Of a DNA stretch of 64,000 nt, positions 9,348 through 20,900 are shown in pieces. The position numbers and the translations under genes are program-made. The notes beneath the pieces are model-generated. The model did not search any database. It was not told the DNA's origin and saw only the letters and a program-made list of their open reading frames with translations. Source of the DNA: Hexactinellida sp. DTS-2022 (Eukaryota > Porifera > Hexactinellida); assembly GCA_028753945.1 (NCBI GenBank), contig JAPNXP010000001.1, positions 7,430,501 to 7,494,500 on the forward strand. The letters are read 5' to 3'. The stretch's first letter is position 1. Each line of letters opens with the position of its first letter.

Positions 9348-11249
9348 ATGGCCACGTTGTCAGCAGTTCTGGATGAAGTCTCTGTGCAGAAGACAGCTGG
9401 ATCAGCTGGTGGGCACAGCAGCCAGAAGGGAGAGAGGGGAACAGACAGAGAGAAGGGAGAGTCGGTTAGACTGAGTGAGTGTCCCTTCTCTCGTGTGGTG
9501 GTGTACCAAGACCAAGCGGAGGTGAGGAGAGAGCTGTCCTCCTCTCTGTCGGAGGGAGACAGCACAGTGAGGATATTGGGGTTCCCAGAAGCGACAGACC
9601 CAGACTCTGTCCGTGTGGAGTTGCAGCAGCAGCGGCAGAGAGAGGGCGTGGTTGTGATAAGTGATGTCGTGTACGTGTCTCAGTATCGAGTGGGGAGAGA
9701 GGGAGCACGTCCGATAGCAGCGGAGGAGGGAGAAGAGTCTGGCGACAAGGCGAGCAACATGTTAGTGTCAATGTCAGAGAGAGACCAATTGAGTTATGAG
9801 AAGCTAGTGATTGAGAGTAAGCTGGCAGTATTGAAGAGAGAGCTGAAGCTAGTGCATGACCTGAATGCAGTGCTGCAGGGCGAAGAGGTGAGATCCTCTG
9901 AGGAAGCCATGTCACGGGTGAAACTAGCCTGCAGCCCGGACAATCTGAGGAGAGTTGTTGAGTTTGTGGAGTACAGCTGTTCCCGGAGTGACGAGCTGGA
10001 GAGGAGAGCGAGTGCTCTGAGCGAGCAGCTGCAGAGTGTGGTCAGGAAGCTGGAGACAGTTGAGTTGAATGAAGCGAAGAGTGGTGGCCGTGTGAGAGAG
10101 AGGCAGCAGCAGGAGGATGAGTTTGTGAGAGCTGTTGAGATTGTGTTTGAATCGGACTGTGTGCAGAGTGTCCAGGTGTTAGTGAGTTATGTGGTGAGCA
10201 ATGCCAGCTGGAGCTCTCTGTACCACCTGCGTGTGTCGACGGAGGAGACTAGTGTCCAGGTGCACTACTTCGGACAGGTGAAGCAGTGGACAGGAGAGGA
10301 TTGGGTTAACACGTACATTTCCCTCTCCACTGCTTCTCCCAGCAAAGGAGGAAACCCTCCTCAGCTGGACCCACACCACATATCGAGATACTATCCTCCT
10401 GTATATGCTGCTATGAAACAGTCTTCGCTGGGATCTAGACGTTATAATTATGCCGAGTGTGCTGACGAGTATGGTAATGAAGATGAAGATGAACAACTAA
10501 ACTTTTGTGCGAGTGAAGGACAAGAACGCTTTAGAACCATCACTAAATTTCGAGCTCCTCCGATGCGACCAGTAGAAGTGAGCAAGAGTCAGCTGCAGAC
10601 AGGGATGTTCATCCAGACATTCGATGTGCTGAGACCGGCTAGCATTCCCTCTGACAGCACGGAGCACAAGGTGTCTGTGAGTGTGATAGACCTGCAGTCT
10701 AGCTTCGAGAACGTGTGTCTGCCGGAAGAGAGCTCCAATGTGTATCTGGTGGCAAAGGCTACAAACACGAGCGAGTACCCTCTGCTGAGTGGGCCCAGCT
10801 CTGTATTCATGGATAATAACTTTATCTCAAAGTCTACCCTAAAGAGTGTGTCCCCTGGCGAGGAGATCAGCTGTTCCCTGGGAGTGGATCCGCTCGTGAA
10901 AGTGAGTATGAAGGCTGGAGACAGCTACCAGTCCCACCAGGCAGGTTGGATCTCGAAAGGAACCGTGAGTGAGGAGTACAACAAGGTGACTAGTGTGAAG
11001 AACTTGAAGAAGAAACCCATCTCTGTGAAGATAGTGGAGAGTGTGCCTGTGAGTGAGGATGAGCGCGTGAAGGTACATCTGTTGGAACCTGTGTGTGAGA
11101 GGGTGGGAGAGAAAGTGGGTGTGTCAGGAGGAGGGAGTGTGACGCTGAATGAGAAGAACCACCTCGAGTGGAGCATGCAGCTGGAACCTACCAGTCAGCG
11201 TAAGTTCTTTCTCAACTACGTGGTGGAGTATCCTGCTGCCAAGTATTAG
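9348..11249 (+). CDS. DUF4139 (MuiA-like) family protein
   Basis: Intronless, 633 aa. The N-terminal part (about residues 43-120) starts CPFSRVVVYQDQAEVRREL and matches the DUF4140-type domain that precedes DUF4139. A long charged, coiled-coil-like helix covers about 145-260. The DUF4139 beta-rich domain then starts at VLVSYVVSNASWSSLYHLRV and runs to the C-terminus, with GQVKQWTGEDW as a typical block. The family includes the bacterial mucoidy-inhibitor protein A and animal F37C4.5-like proteins; its biochemical role is not established. No signal peptide is seen. The first 40 residues are low-complexity (S, G, E, K). The ATG follows an AT-rich leader and is the first in frame. Confidence 0.85.
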   Translation: MATLSAVLDEVSVQKTAGSAGGHSSQKGERGTDREKGESVRLSECPFSRVVVYQDQAEVRRELSSSLSEGDSTVRILGFPEATDPDSVRVELQQQRQREGVVVISDVVYVSQYRVGREGARPIAAEEGEESGDKASNMLVSMSERDQLSYEKLVIESKLAVLKRELKLVHDLNAVLQGEEVRSSEEAMSRVKLACSPDNLRRVVEFVEYSCSRSDELERRASALSEQLQSVVRKLETVELNEAKSGGRVRERQQQEDEFVRAVEIVFESDCVQSVQVLVSYVVSNASWSSLYHLRVSTEETSVQVHYFGQVKQWTGEDWVNTYISLSTASPSKGGNPPQLDPHHISRYYPPVYAAMKQSSLGSRRYNYAECADEYGNEDEDEQLNFCASEGQERFRTITKFRAPPMRPVEVSKSQLQTGMFIQTFDVLRPASIPSDSTEHKVSVSVIDLQSSFENVCLPEESSNVYLVAKATNTSEYPLLSGPSSVFMDNNFISKSTLKSVSPGEEISCSLGVDPLVKVSMKAGDSYQSHQAGWISKGTVSEEYNKVTSVKNLKKKPISVKIVESVPVSEDERVKVHLLEPVCERVGEKVGVSGGGSVTLNEKNHLEWSMQLEPTSQRKFFLNYVVEYPAAKY

Positions 11250-12795
11250 TTGGAACCTGTAGTATATAGTGTGAGATGTAGTATGTCCTTACCATGCATT
11301 TTATATTTGATTTATATATTTATGTTGACATTATATCTACCCAAATGTATCTCGCTAAAATGACAATTTAGACTCACTACTATATTGGTAATTTGGTATG
11401 TGCTTAAATACTGTAGACCTACGCTTACATACCAGGGTTCTCCCCAGGGCGTTTAAGCATGTTGGGCCGTTACTCCTTCAAGCGGAATGTCGATTGGAAG
11501 ATACGCCTGGGAGTGCAGAAGGAGTATTTCACCGATATACTACAATAACAATTTCATAGTGTGAACACTGGATACTAATTTGCTCCATTTAGTTCTGGTT
11601 TAATAGCATAAATACAAAACACATTGCAACACATTATGCACATTTAGCGAGATATGTTCAGATTTGTATATATTTAGTATAACTGCATCATTTCACACAG
11701 GCTTTGGAACTTGGATATAAATTAATACATTAGTTTGCAAACTTTATTTTTAAAATTAGTGATTATGTTTTTATCCCTGGTACTTACTAATTTAATTCTA
11801 CTGGGTCTCATTCACTGTAGTAATTAATCACATGGTGAACAGGCCGTAAGAATTATGTTCTTAAATGTTTCTCAATGCAACAACTTATTATTCATTAATA
11901 TCTCTTCACCCTTTTGAAAACAAAGATACTATGTATGTAGTACCCAGAGTGTATGCAGTATCGAGGTCGCAAGCCCGAGCCCGAAGCCTTAGTGTGTCGG
12001 CCCGGAAAATTTTAATAACCTCGGGCCTGGCCTTTTGAATTAGTGATTTATAGAGCTTAGAGTATAGGCAAATAATATTTCAACTACTGTAACACGTAAA
12101 TTCAATGTTATTTTTGGTCGGAGCCATGTTATCTTTACATACTACTTTCCTGTATATTTCTGGTAGACGCAGATTATATGCGTGTGTGTTTCGGACCGGG
12201 CTCTGGCTCGGGCACGAAAATTCAGGCCCGTTGCGAACTTGTATACCTAACCGACCAAAAGTATTCATTTGAACACCAGGAAATTATTCCGGACACAATA
12301 GGTATTATGCTTCTTGTAGAATATTAACTGCTTTTTATACTACTCTTAAATGATCTTAAATATCTAGCTATAATAGTTAGAAATTTATAACATTGTGATT
12401 TTTAGTAATTTTTATGCAATATGCTACAGTGACATAAGTGCTATGCCATGCCATGTGGCACAATGGGGTTGTGGCTGTATCTCAGTGGAAAATCATTATA
12501 AAAATTAGAAACTGTACCTAGAGAAATTTGCCAACGTAGTATCAAATCTTCAATCCGAATTTGTATATTCTAAATTTAATTTCTAATTGCCTCGTAATGA
12601 TCAGAATGCCTTTAAACTCCCATTTCTTAATTGAGACTCAACTACAGTATATATGTAACTCTTGTGCTATACAGTTAACGTCTGTTAATTAGAATACTCG
12701 TTAATTCGAACATTCGCTAATTATACCAAATATATTTTCCCATTAGAGTTCGAATTAACGGATGTTGACTACGTATGATTTGTATATTATTATTA
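11250..12795. other. Intergenic stretch with MITE remnants
   Basis: I see no gene. Two possible MITEs occur: about 11955-12247, with GC-rich ends GAGGTCGCAAGCCCG and CGGGCCTGAATTTTC-like complement; and 12671-12768, a hairpin whose ends read CAGTTAACGTC and GGATGTTGACT with GTTAATTCGAAC inside, resembling Tigger-type MITEs. A short inverted pair, CTCGCTAAAATG near 11350 and CATTTAGCGAG near 11640, may mark another. Confidence 0.4.
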
Positions 12796-13380
12796 CGAGC
12801 CATTCGGTCTCGGTCGCTTTGCGACGGATCGGTGCTACGCACCTCAAGTTAACGGCCGCTGTGTGGCCTTACTCCTCACCCTTTCTATCATGGAAAATGG
12901 TAGAAAGGGACGTTTTATACATCCCTTTATAAGATTTACATAGTTTTAACTTGTTTTACATATTATAAATTTATGAGTGCGAAATTCGTGTTCAGCATAC
13001 TTGTTAACCTATAATACCCGTTGAAAGCAAACTTCTAGGTTGATTTTGAATTTCATTAATTTGTTTACCTATTTTGTGTAAACAACAACAACAAATATTC
13101 ATATTATAAATTTATAAATGTGAAATTCGTGTTCAGCATACTTGTTAACCTATAATCCCCGTTGAGAGCAATCTTCTAGGTTGATTTTGAATTTTCATTA
13201 GTTTGTTTACTTATTTGTGTTTTTGGAACTTAGTCATTTGGAACTTAGTCTCTATTTCAATTATAGATGCGGTTTCTAGTCCCCCATCCCTTTAATACAA
13301 TCCAGACGAACAAACAAACAAACAAACAAACAAACACACACACACAACACAACACAACAATCGAGATTTAATAATATAGA
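12796..13380 (-). mobile_element. Helitron-like element, family B (copy 1)
   Basis: Non-autonomous. On the minus strand it starts TCTATATTATTAAA with TTTG repeats and ends with the hairpin cluster and CTCG. It contains two units of the family's internal repeat. The flanks are A before TC and T after CTCG, as in the other copies. Its terminal hairpin is slightly decayed (CATTCGG for CCTTCGG on the plus strand). Confidence 0.75.
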
Positions 13381-15156
13381 TTTGATTGTGTTTACTTTTT
13401 CAAATGTAGATTTATATTTTCCAACCCATTATGTAACCTTATCTCTAACGGATATCTGTAGTTTTCATCTTGTCGGAATAATAACGAACTCGACAATAAT
13501 TATTTTGTAATATTTTTAAGGGTGGATGCAACTATATTTCCCTTGCTCATGGGAAATTTTGGCTACAAACTATTAATATTTATGAATAATGTAACTGGCC
13601 ATTAGTTCAGCACTTTTGGGGAATGCTGAATAATATTATTGTCACATCTTTACGAACTTATTTTATACAGAACAATGGTTCAATGAGATGATACTAGAGT
13701 ACAATCCCTATAAATTTGAACTCTAATTTCTGATAAACACAAGTACAAGTGCTATGTTAGTTCCGTCAAGAGTTGTTGCACAATTGGTTGTAAGCATTCT
13801 ATAATAGAGATACGGAATGCTTGAATGGATTGGATATAGGAGGCACCAAACCAAATGGAACTACGAAAATACCTTTAGCCCGTCTGAAATCAATTTCTGA
13901 TATAAGTTCTTGCTAATTGATTTATGTGATTTTGTTTAATGCAATCCCTTTGTAGTATGATACCACTAATTACTAAGTAATTAGAGATTCTTCGAAATCT
14001 GTCTAATTATTCCAACGTATGACTATGTTATATTGTATTCAATCAGTTGGTTGACTGGATATTAGTTGCATTGAATTGAATTGATCTGTATCGGTTTATG
14101 CCTTACCGATATTGAATCATTCTTTAATTGAACCATATAATTGTCTTAAGTTGATTCTTATTTATTAAACTATTATAGCCCCCAATGTTAAGTGACATTA
14201 TTCATTGAGTCATTTAGCAGTTGAATTTATTTATTTCTTCAATAAATCAGTAGTTACTCAGTCAACCCTTGACTTTACCTTGGCAGTGGTAATTGTATAT
14301 TGAACAGTGGAGAAATTAAATCAGTTACCGTTACATTAAGGTAACGGTAACTGATTAAAGGTAAACAGATTTACTTAACAAAAGTAACTAAGTATCGGTA
14401 ACGGGAGATATAAAGTAACGGTAACGGAGTAACGGAGCACATCACTGTCACGCGGATGCCCTGGGGTCGAAGGTATAAATAGAAAAACACTTTCATTTTC
14501 ACTTTAGATTGAAATTCAATTAACTTTCACTTTCAATTGGCAACCAACTAAGAGATAACTTATTAACTAGAGTTTGTACAAATACAATGCATCTAATTTG
14601 ATGAAAAATCCTAAAAGTAATACAGTAAGTTTATTATCTTATGCACACTTGGCTAAGTAATATGGTGTTTTGCATGACGTGTGCTTTTCTCTGATATCGG
14701 GCAATTGCTTTTTTCATTAAATCTGGTGAGTTTTTCATGCAGTATCGTTCAAAGAGGTTTCATCTCATTACAATTACACATAATATACATTGTTTACATA
14801 ATGGGATGAGCAGGCACCGAATAAGCTTAGATAATATATTTACCCTATGTGCTTTTTAATATTTTGAAAATGATGAATTTGCACAATTTAACATTATTAA
14901 TCTTGAATTGTTGCAGGTAAAGCAGATTTTTTTTATCAAAATGAAAGTGAACATTATTTTTTGAAATTATTTTGTTTTATTTCGTCTTTTTTCGTCTTTT
15001 TTTCTCTTGATAAATGTACATTTATTTTGTAATTCTTTTTTTTGAGAAATAGCATTTATTTTTGTACATCAAATTAAAATGCCCTACTTCTCTAGGTATC
15101 TATTTGAACTCTGAACAATATACGTATATTCACTACTTAATTAAATTAAATCGATA
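13381..15156. other. Non-coding stretch
   Basis: No gene is visible. It holds a perfect hairpin at 14319-14356 (listed separately) followed by several GTAACGG repeats up to about 14440, ending GGAGCACATCACTG, which may be one end of a hAT-type element. The rest is AT-rich and unremarkable. Confidence 0.4.
14319..14356. repeat. Perfect 16-bp hairpin with GTAACGG motif
   Basis: AATCAGTTACCGTTAC and its exact complement are separated by the 6-nt loop ATTAAG. The same GTAACGG motif recurs at least four more times in the next 80 bp, suggesting the core of a MITE rather than a regulatory site. Confidence 0.7.
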
Positions 15157-15158
15157 TA

Positions 15159-15343
15159 CAGGTAAACCTCCCAAAGCGGCACCTCCGAGTAGCGGCAACC
15201 TCCGAGAAGCGGCACAAAATCATTCTCCCGATGGGTGCCGCTTTGGGAGTTTTACCTTATGAGCAACCTCCGAGTAGCGGCAACCTCCGAGAAGCGGCAC
15301 AAAAAAATTCTCCCGATGGGTGCCGCTTTGGGAGGTTTACCTG
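15159..15343. mobile_element. Tc1/mariner-type MITE with internal duplication
   Basis: The ends CAGGTAAACCTCCCAAAGCG and its complement are flanked by TA on both sides (15157-15158, 15344-15345). The interior contains a direct duplication: a CTCCGAGTAGCGGCAACC block and a CTCCCGATGGGTGCCGC block each occur twice. A decayed relative lies at about 56305-56387. Confidence 0.85.
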
Positions 15344-15484
15344 TATATTGGAATTTGGTTGAACTTATTTAGTTAGAAAATAATTTATTTTGTGAACTAC
15401 TGATTAAATAGTTAATTATTAATTAATTAACAATATTTTTCTCTAAATATTTTCTTCTGTTTGAACTGGAACTGAAGTTAGCTG

Positions 15485-15722
15485 CCGTATTTCTTCGAAT
15501 AAGCGCCCCGGCGCTTATTGTTTTAGTGAACCAAATTTATCCTAAATTATTTTTGAAAAATCCAGAAATAATATTTAGGTGGGTTCTAATGGTTCTCACA
15601 TACAGTATACATACCAAAGTTGCTAAAATCAATGTAATTATACACCAGTTATCAACTAAAGTGTTTTAATTTTATCATGCCATTACCATTTTCTTGACCC
15701 GCCGCTTATTCGGGGAAATACG
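15485..15722. mobile_element. MITE with CCGTATTT termini
   Basis: Inverted termini CCGTATTTCTTCGAATAAGC and GCTTATTCGGGGAAATACGG, followed by TA on the right; the left flank is TG. Another member (32579-32842) has TA on both sides, which supports a Tc1/mariner-type origin. A single terminus also occurs near 9291-9309. Confidence 0.7.
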
Positions 15723-16703
15723 GTATCTAATTACTCTCCCTACTCATGCTACCAGATGAAGGGAAGATAATACGCTAAAAATGGATAAGTATGTAAATTC
15801 ATTCATTCACTCAATTAAAGGCATCTTGTTCAAATGTATTTGGTTTATCAATCTAACCTTAAATATGCCCATAACACATCATTACTTATCATAAAATTAT
15901 AATTTATTTCAATAGATGTGTGCTGTTTCGGCTAATGCACAGATGCACTTGTCTCTAGGTTAAACGTAGGATTCGTTGACCAAACAGCTTTTAATTTATC
16001 CAAGTTGTTTAATCAGGATGTTATATTAACTTTTATCTGTTATGCCTCTACAGCAGTGAACTGCAGTCAACTAATTTACTAATTAAAATAAGTCTTTCAG
16101 TTCGTTTATGATTTTATTACTTTTAATTAAACCTAGTTTTTGAATGGTAAGTATATTTCATATTTATTGCTTACAATTTGTGAATTTCATCACAAATTTG
16201 TTGTAGCAATTTAACATACCATATTACTCGAATATTAGCCCGGGCTATTATCTGAGTTCAGCTACTAGTATTTGCTATTTGAGGATTCTCCAACTTCCCT
16301 CGCGTGTTTGCGTGGTGTTGTATGATAATGTATTCCAAGATTTCCTAGTTACCTGGGAATAAAATATATTTAGCATTCATTCGCGATTATGATTTTAAAC
16401 CCCTTAAGGAGGGGCGATTATTCGATTGGGGAGGGGGTTATACTATTTGAGTTAATACTGTACTCGTTATATGATTCATGGTTACAATACGCACTCCAGT
16501 AATAGAGCTTAGAGGAATATTATATGTAAGAATGTCTTATTAAATTTAGGCAAACATTTCATTTACTTGATTTCATTATATTTGTAGTTTACTACTACCA
16601 CTCTTTGGGGAATTAAAAATTCCTCTCCAATTATTCGCAATTACAAGTGATTTGAGATATTTCCATTATTTGAGATTGTTGACTTAGATAGGTATATGTA
16701 GAT

Positions 16704-16825
16704 TAGTGGTTCCAAACCTGGGGTCCACAAGATCTCAAAATTTTCTATTACGGTCAATGGGGGTCCAAAGAATGTCTAATATTTGCTATAGGGGGTCCCC
16801 GATTGAAAGAGGTTGGGAATCGCTA
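16704..16825. mobile_element. hAT-type MITE with intact 8-bp TSD
   Basis: A 122-bp element starting TAGTGGTTCCAAACCT and ending AGGTTGGGAATCGCTA. It is flanked by a perfect 8-bp duplication ATGTAGAT (16696-16703 and 16826-16833). The TSD length and termini are typical of hAT. Confidence 0.9.
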
Positions 16826-16833
16826 ATGTAGAT

Positions 16834-17838
16834 ACAACTTGTATATTTGTTTGTATGCCCAGAATTGATTGAAGAAAGTAAAAAAGACAACCAGGGCTGA
16901 TTTTTTGCATACAGAGGTATTTGGTCTCATGGTCTGGCTCGTTCATAAAAAGTATTGAATAAATATTAATACATACACCGATTTATGACGTAATTGTCAC
17001 ATTTTAGAATGTGTGATATAGAATATAAATAACTGCTCATAAGTTGAATGACTCAAGAGATAATCGTATAACTATTTAATACACATGTACACTAATGATG
17101 CGAACAGATTGGTAGCACCATATTATCATTATGCTTACAAGTTCTCGAGTTATTATGTCATCATACTTCGTAAATATTCTCAAATTCAAAAAATGTGTTT
17201 CTCCTATGTTTTTCTCCTTTGAGGGGCACGTATGCCGAAATTGCGGCACACAGCAACCACTTCGCGGCTGTGTGTATTCAACACGTCGCGGAGCACGCTA
17301 GTACATAATAGGTATAGTATAACAAACAAGCTTAAAATAGTATTTCTTTTCTTTTATATGTATAATCGCTAACTATTTTTCTATTGCTAGAGCTACATGA
17401 CCCATTTCATGATTAGACGTGAATTGACAAATTTATATTTACCAATTTTGTCATTCTATTACGAGCTATCTAACTATATATTAGATACATACTGGCCGTG
17501 TTAAATCTATTTAATCATTATAAAAAATTGCAGGTAATTTTATTCTATTTGGCACATCTTTCGAACTTTTTGTTTCATTTAATCATTTATTAATGAGTAT
17601 TATTATTAATGAGCAATTTCAATCACTCTAGTCTGCTTTGAGTTTCTAGAAATATGCCTAACTCAAAAGAGTTCGCTATAAAATACGCGCAAGTATTCAA
17701 CTTTTCGAAATACATACCAATCGTAGAATTAAAATTCCCCGCCCCAACACATCCATAGTATAATCTCGAATTATACTCGCGCAACTACTGCAGTATAAAC
17801 TCCACTATATTACTTCACAACAGTATATACATACACAG
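16834..17838. other. Intergenic stretch upstream of the SFMBT-type gene
   Basis: No gene is visible. At about 17216-17301 a GC-richer segment ends GGAGCACGCTAG followed by T, which looks like a canonical CTRR Helitron 3' end, with TGCCG/CGGCA dyads upstream. I cannot find a matching 5' end, so this is weak. Confidence 0.3.
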
Positions 17839-17848
17839 CTATATAAAC
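17839..17848 (+). promoter_or_regulatory. TATA box of the SFMBT-type gene
   Basis: CTATATAAAC lies 76 nt upstream of the ATG at 17924. A start near 17870 would make that ATG the first in the mRNA, with a leader of about 55 nt. Confidence 0.6.
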
Positions 17849-17923
17849 GGAGAATTGCGTAAACTGCTTTTAATTATATATAAGTATTATTCTCATCTAC
17901 ATCCAATAGACTGTGTGCGAACT

Positions 17924-20900
17924 ATGACTTATGTTGATAATAATATCGGATCTAGCTCAGCTAGTTTTTCTTTCAAATCGAGAGATGCTTCAGTATCAGA
18001 CTCGATACAAAGCTCTCACAATAGCTCGATTGGAGACTCTCAAGGTGAGAACATTTATTATTATTATGCCTTGCGTTTCTTTTTAATTTAATTTTGCAAT
18101 TATTTTAAACCAATTTACCTCTTGCATGCTTATTTATTTATCAAGTTATCTGTATGTACCACTCTCAATCAAACGTTATTAATTGCTCTATACGGGGTAC
18201 TATACCTACATCGAATTAATGAATAGATTTATGAATTTTAATTTAACGAGCCCTTCGGTCTCGGTCGCTTCGCGACGGACCACTCCTTCACAAAGATCGC
18301 GAAGCGACCTTTGTTCGTTCGTATTGGACTCTTCAAAAAATAACTCATAAATATGTTAAACTTGGGACTTCTAAATTACACGTACTTAATTAATTAAGAC
18401 TGGTCTCCTCTAATAACGATTCACAATAAGTCAATTGGTACTGTTACGCCATGTAATAAGGCATGTACCGCGAACAAATGATTGGTTAGATTAATTTATT
18501 TTCACTCAATCAAATTGCAGCATCAGAAATGCTTTCTATTATGCACAGCCTATTTATACTAAGTAATAATTTAGCTGATCCATACTAACCTCGAATTTAA
18601 TTGGCTAACATATTTTGTCACCTTTAAATGCAAATATTTCTCTTCAAAAACCAATAGATCGGCAGTACAAAACAAATTTTCAGCTTTCTGGGACTCGTAG
18701 TCTTTCCAATTAATTCTGGACACACACACACACACAACACACACACACAATTGTGCTTTAATATGTATATAGATTTATTAGACCCCATAGTGAAAATGTA
18801 TAAATACTTTTAAATTCAATGGTTAGTATTTATCTTGCAACACTATATTACCTCAGGAATGTCATAATAATTCATATCAAATATTGTTGCGAAATTTAGT
18901 AGAAAGTTTATTATAGGAACAGATTTGGATAGTAAGAATGCATGTTTCATTCTGAGTAAAACCTCAAGAAACCATTTAGCGTATCATAGCTCTTATTTAG
19001 TAATTATGGTATGAAAAACTGAGTCTTGGATTCCTCAGCTCATGTTTAGTAACCAGGTAATACAATTCGATAACTAGTATACTACTATATTGTTTAGTTC
19101 TTCATGTTAACAAGCTTGTACAAATGCGATATTTATTTATTATCAATTTAATTACTCACACCTTTGATTACATATACTTCTTGTAATATTGGGTATCAAA
19201 TTTCCTTTCAATATACAACGATGAACAACAATTTCTCGTCGGCGATTATTTGCCTTAGTTCTCCTAATAGATAATTGCGATAATTTATTTTCGGTACAAA
19301 TAAGAAATTAATTACTTCGCTAAATAGTATTATTAATCATTAATCAAACTGGACTTATTTTATTTGCGCAATTTTTTTGAAAAACACATTTATCATTATC
19401 GAACGGAGACTGATATTATTTGTAAGTTTATGTAAAATTAGTTTTAAATTATCGGGCCTCTACAGACTGATAATTATATAAAGTAGCTTTCTATTTACCC
19501 ATAAACTGTAAAGTCCGAGCTAATTCTTCTAATACACCGCCCCTTCACACACGCTTGAGTTTATTTGAATAAAACTATTTCTGTACCGAACCGTTGCAAA
19601 TCGAAGACATATTTTCTATCTAATTAATTAAGTAGTATTGAGGGATTCTACTTCTAAAGTGCAAACTGAATTAGACATCACTTACTTTTTATGGTATTTA
19701 TTAGATTGCATATTATTGTAATACGGTTTCATACAAATATTTTATTTTCCTAATTATTTAGGCATAAATTATCACCATGAGTGATCATCAAATTTTAATT
19801 AGTAGGCTAGTTAGGCAAATATTAAATGCTGAGGCTAACTTGTCTCTTCAGGTGATAATTATGTCTTGTATTCACAAAACATAATAATTTAAAGATTCAA
19901 TAAATCCGGCATTTTGAAATATAGTTCCTTCTCGTTTTATACCTCTATAATATTGACTGAACTAATAGAATCTTCTTCAGCATCTTCATGCCAGAGCTTG
20001 AATAATGTCTAATATGTCTGTGTTACATTCTGTTTCATTAAATTATGTCATATAAACAAGTATAACAAGGGGATACAACAAATCCTGCATAACTCTGGTA
20101 TGTTTAGACAATATTTTGGCATTATAATTTAAATTAATTTCGTCTGGAATTTAATGCCCTTTCCCACAGTGGTCTGCCTGGTTACTATTGTTATATCTGT
20201 TTTCTTGTGTTGGCAGGGACGTTAATTAACGATTCTTAAGTAAAGTGTGATTTAAAGACTCCTACTGTACTATTGCAATGATATACAGTGGAGTTGCTTT
20301 ATTAGCTACTCGGGTTTTGTTGCAAAAATAGTTGCTAATTAAATAGGCGAAGTTGCTAATAGGAAATTTTCTTTAAAAAGAATAAAATATTATTTCCGCA
20401 GTTATTCGTCATTCTTATTCTCCTAATTAATTTACTAAGTACTTGAAGTGATAATATAATGAAAATACACATTATCATCCTCTTCACAGTATTTTTTGAT
20501 CAGCTACTGGTTTCATAAGAGCATACAGTTTTCCTGGAAATTGTGAAAGGGGGCAATGTACCGAGAAAGGTATATAGCAGAGAGCCAGAGACCCCACTTT
20601 GGAAAGTAAAACATTTTGAAAATGAAATATAAATATTATAAAAAATACTTTAAATGGATTGAAATCATGAGAGCATATATCCATTGGGGAAGTCCTATTT
20701 GGAAAAAATGATCAAGTCTAATGACCACCGTAAATATTTCGACACAAAACGGATGTGTAAGTGCTAATTTTTATAGTAATCATTATTATTATTTGTGCGA
20801 TTAATGTAATTGCTGTTCGTCTATTAGTAACCTTGAGTTGCTTAAAAGTGAACTTTTTTGTTTGTATATTTGCAACTATAAGTTGCTTATAGGGGAACAG

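Noticed and set aside
17855-17923. Upstream extension of the first SFMBT exon
   Set aside because: The open frame here begins with TTG, lies within about 30 bp of the TATA box and is probably upstream of the transcript start; the ATG at 17924 is used instead.
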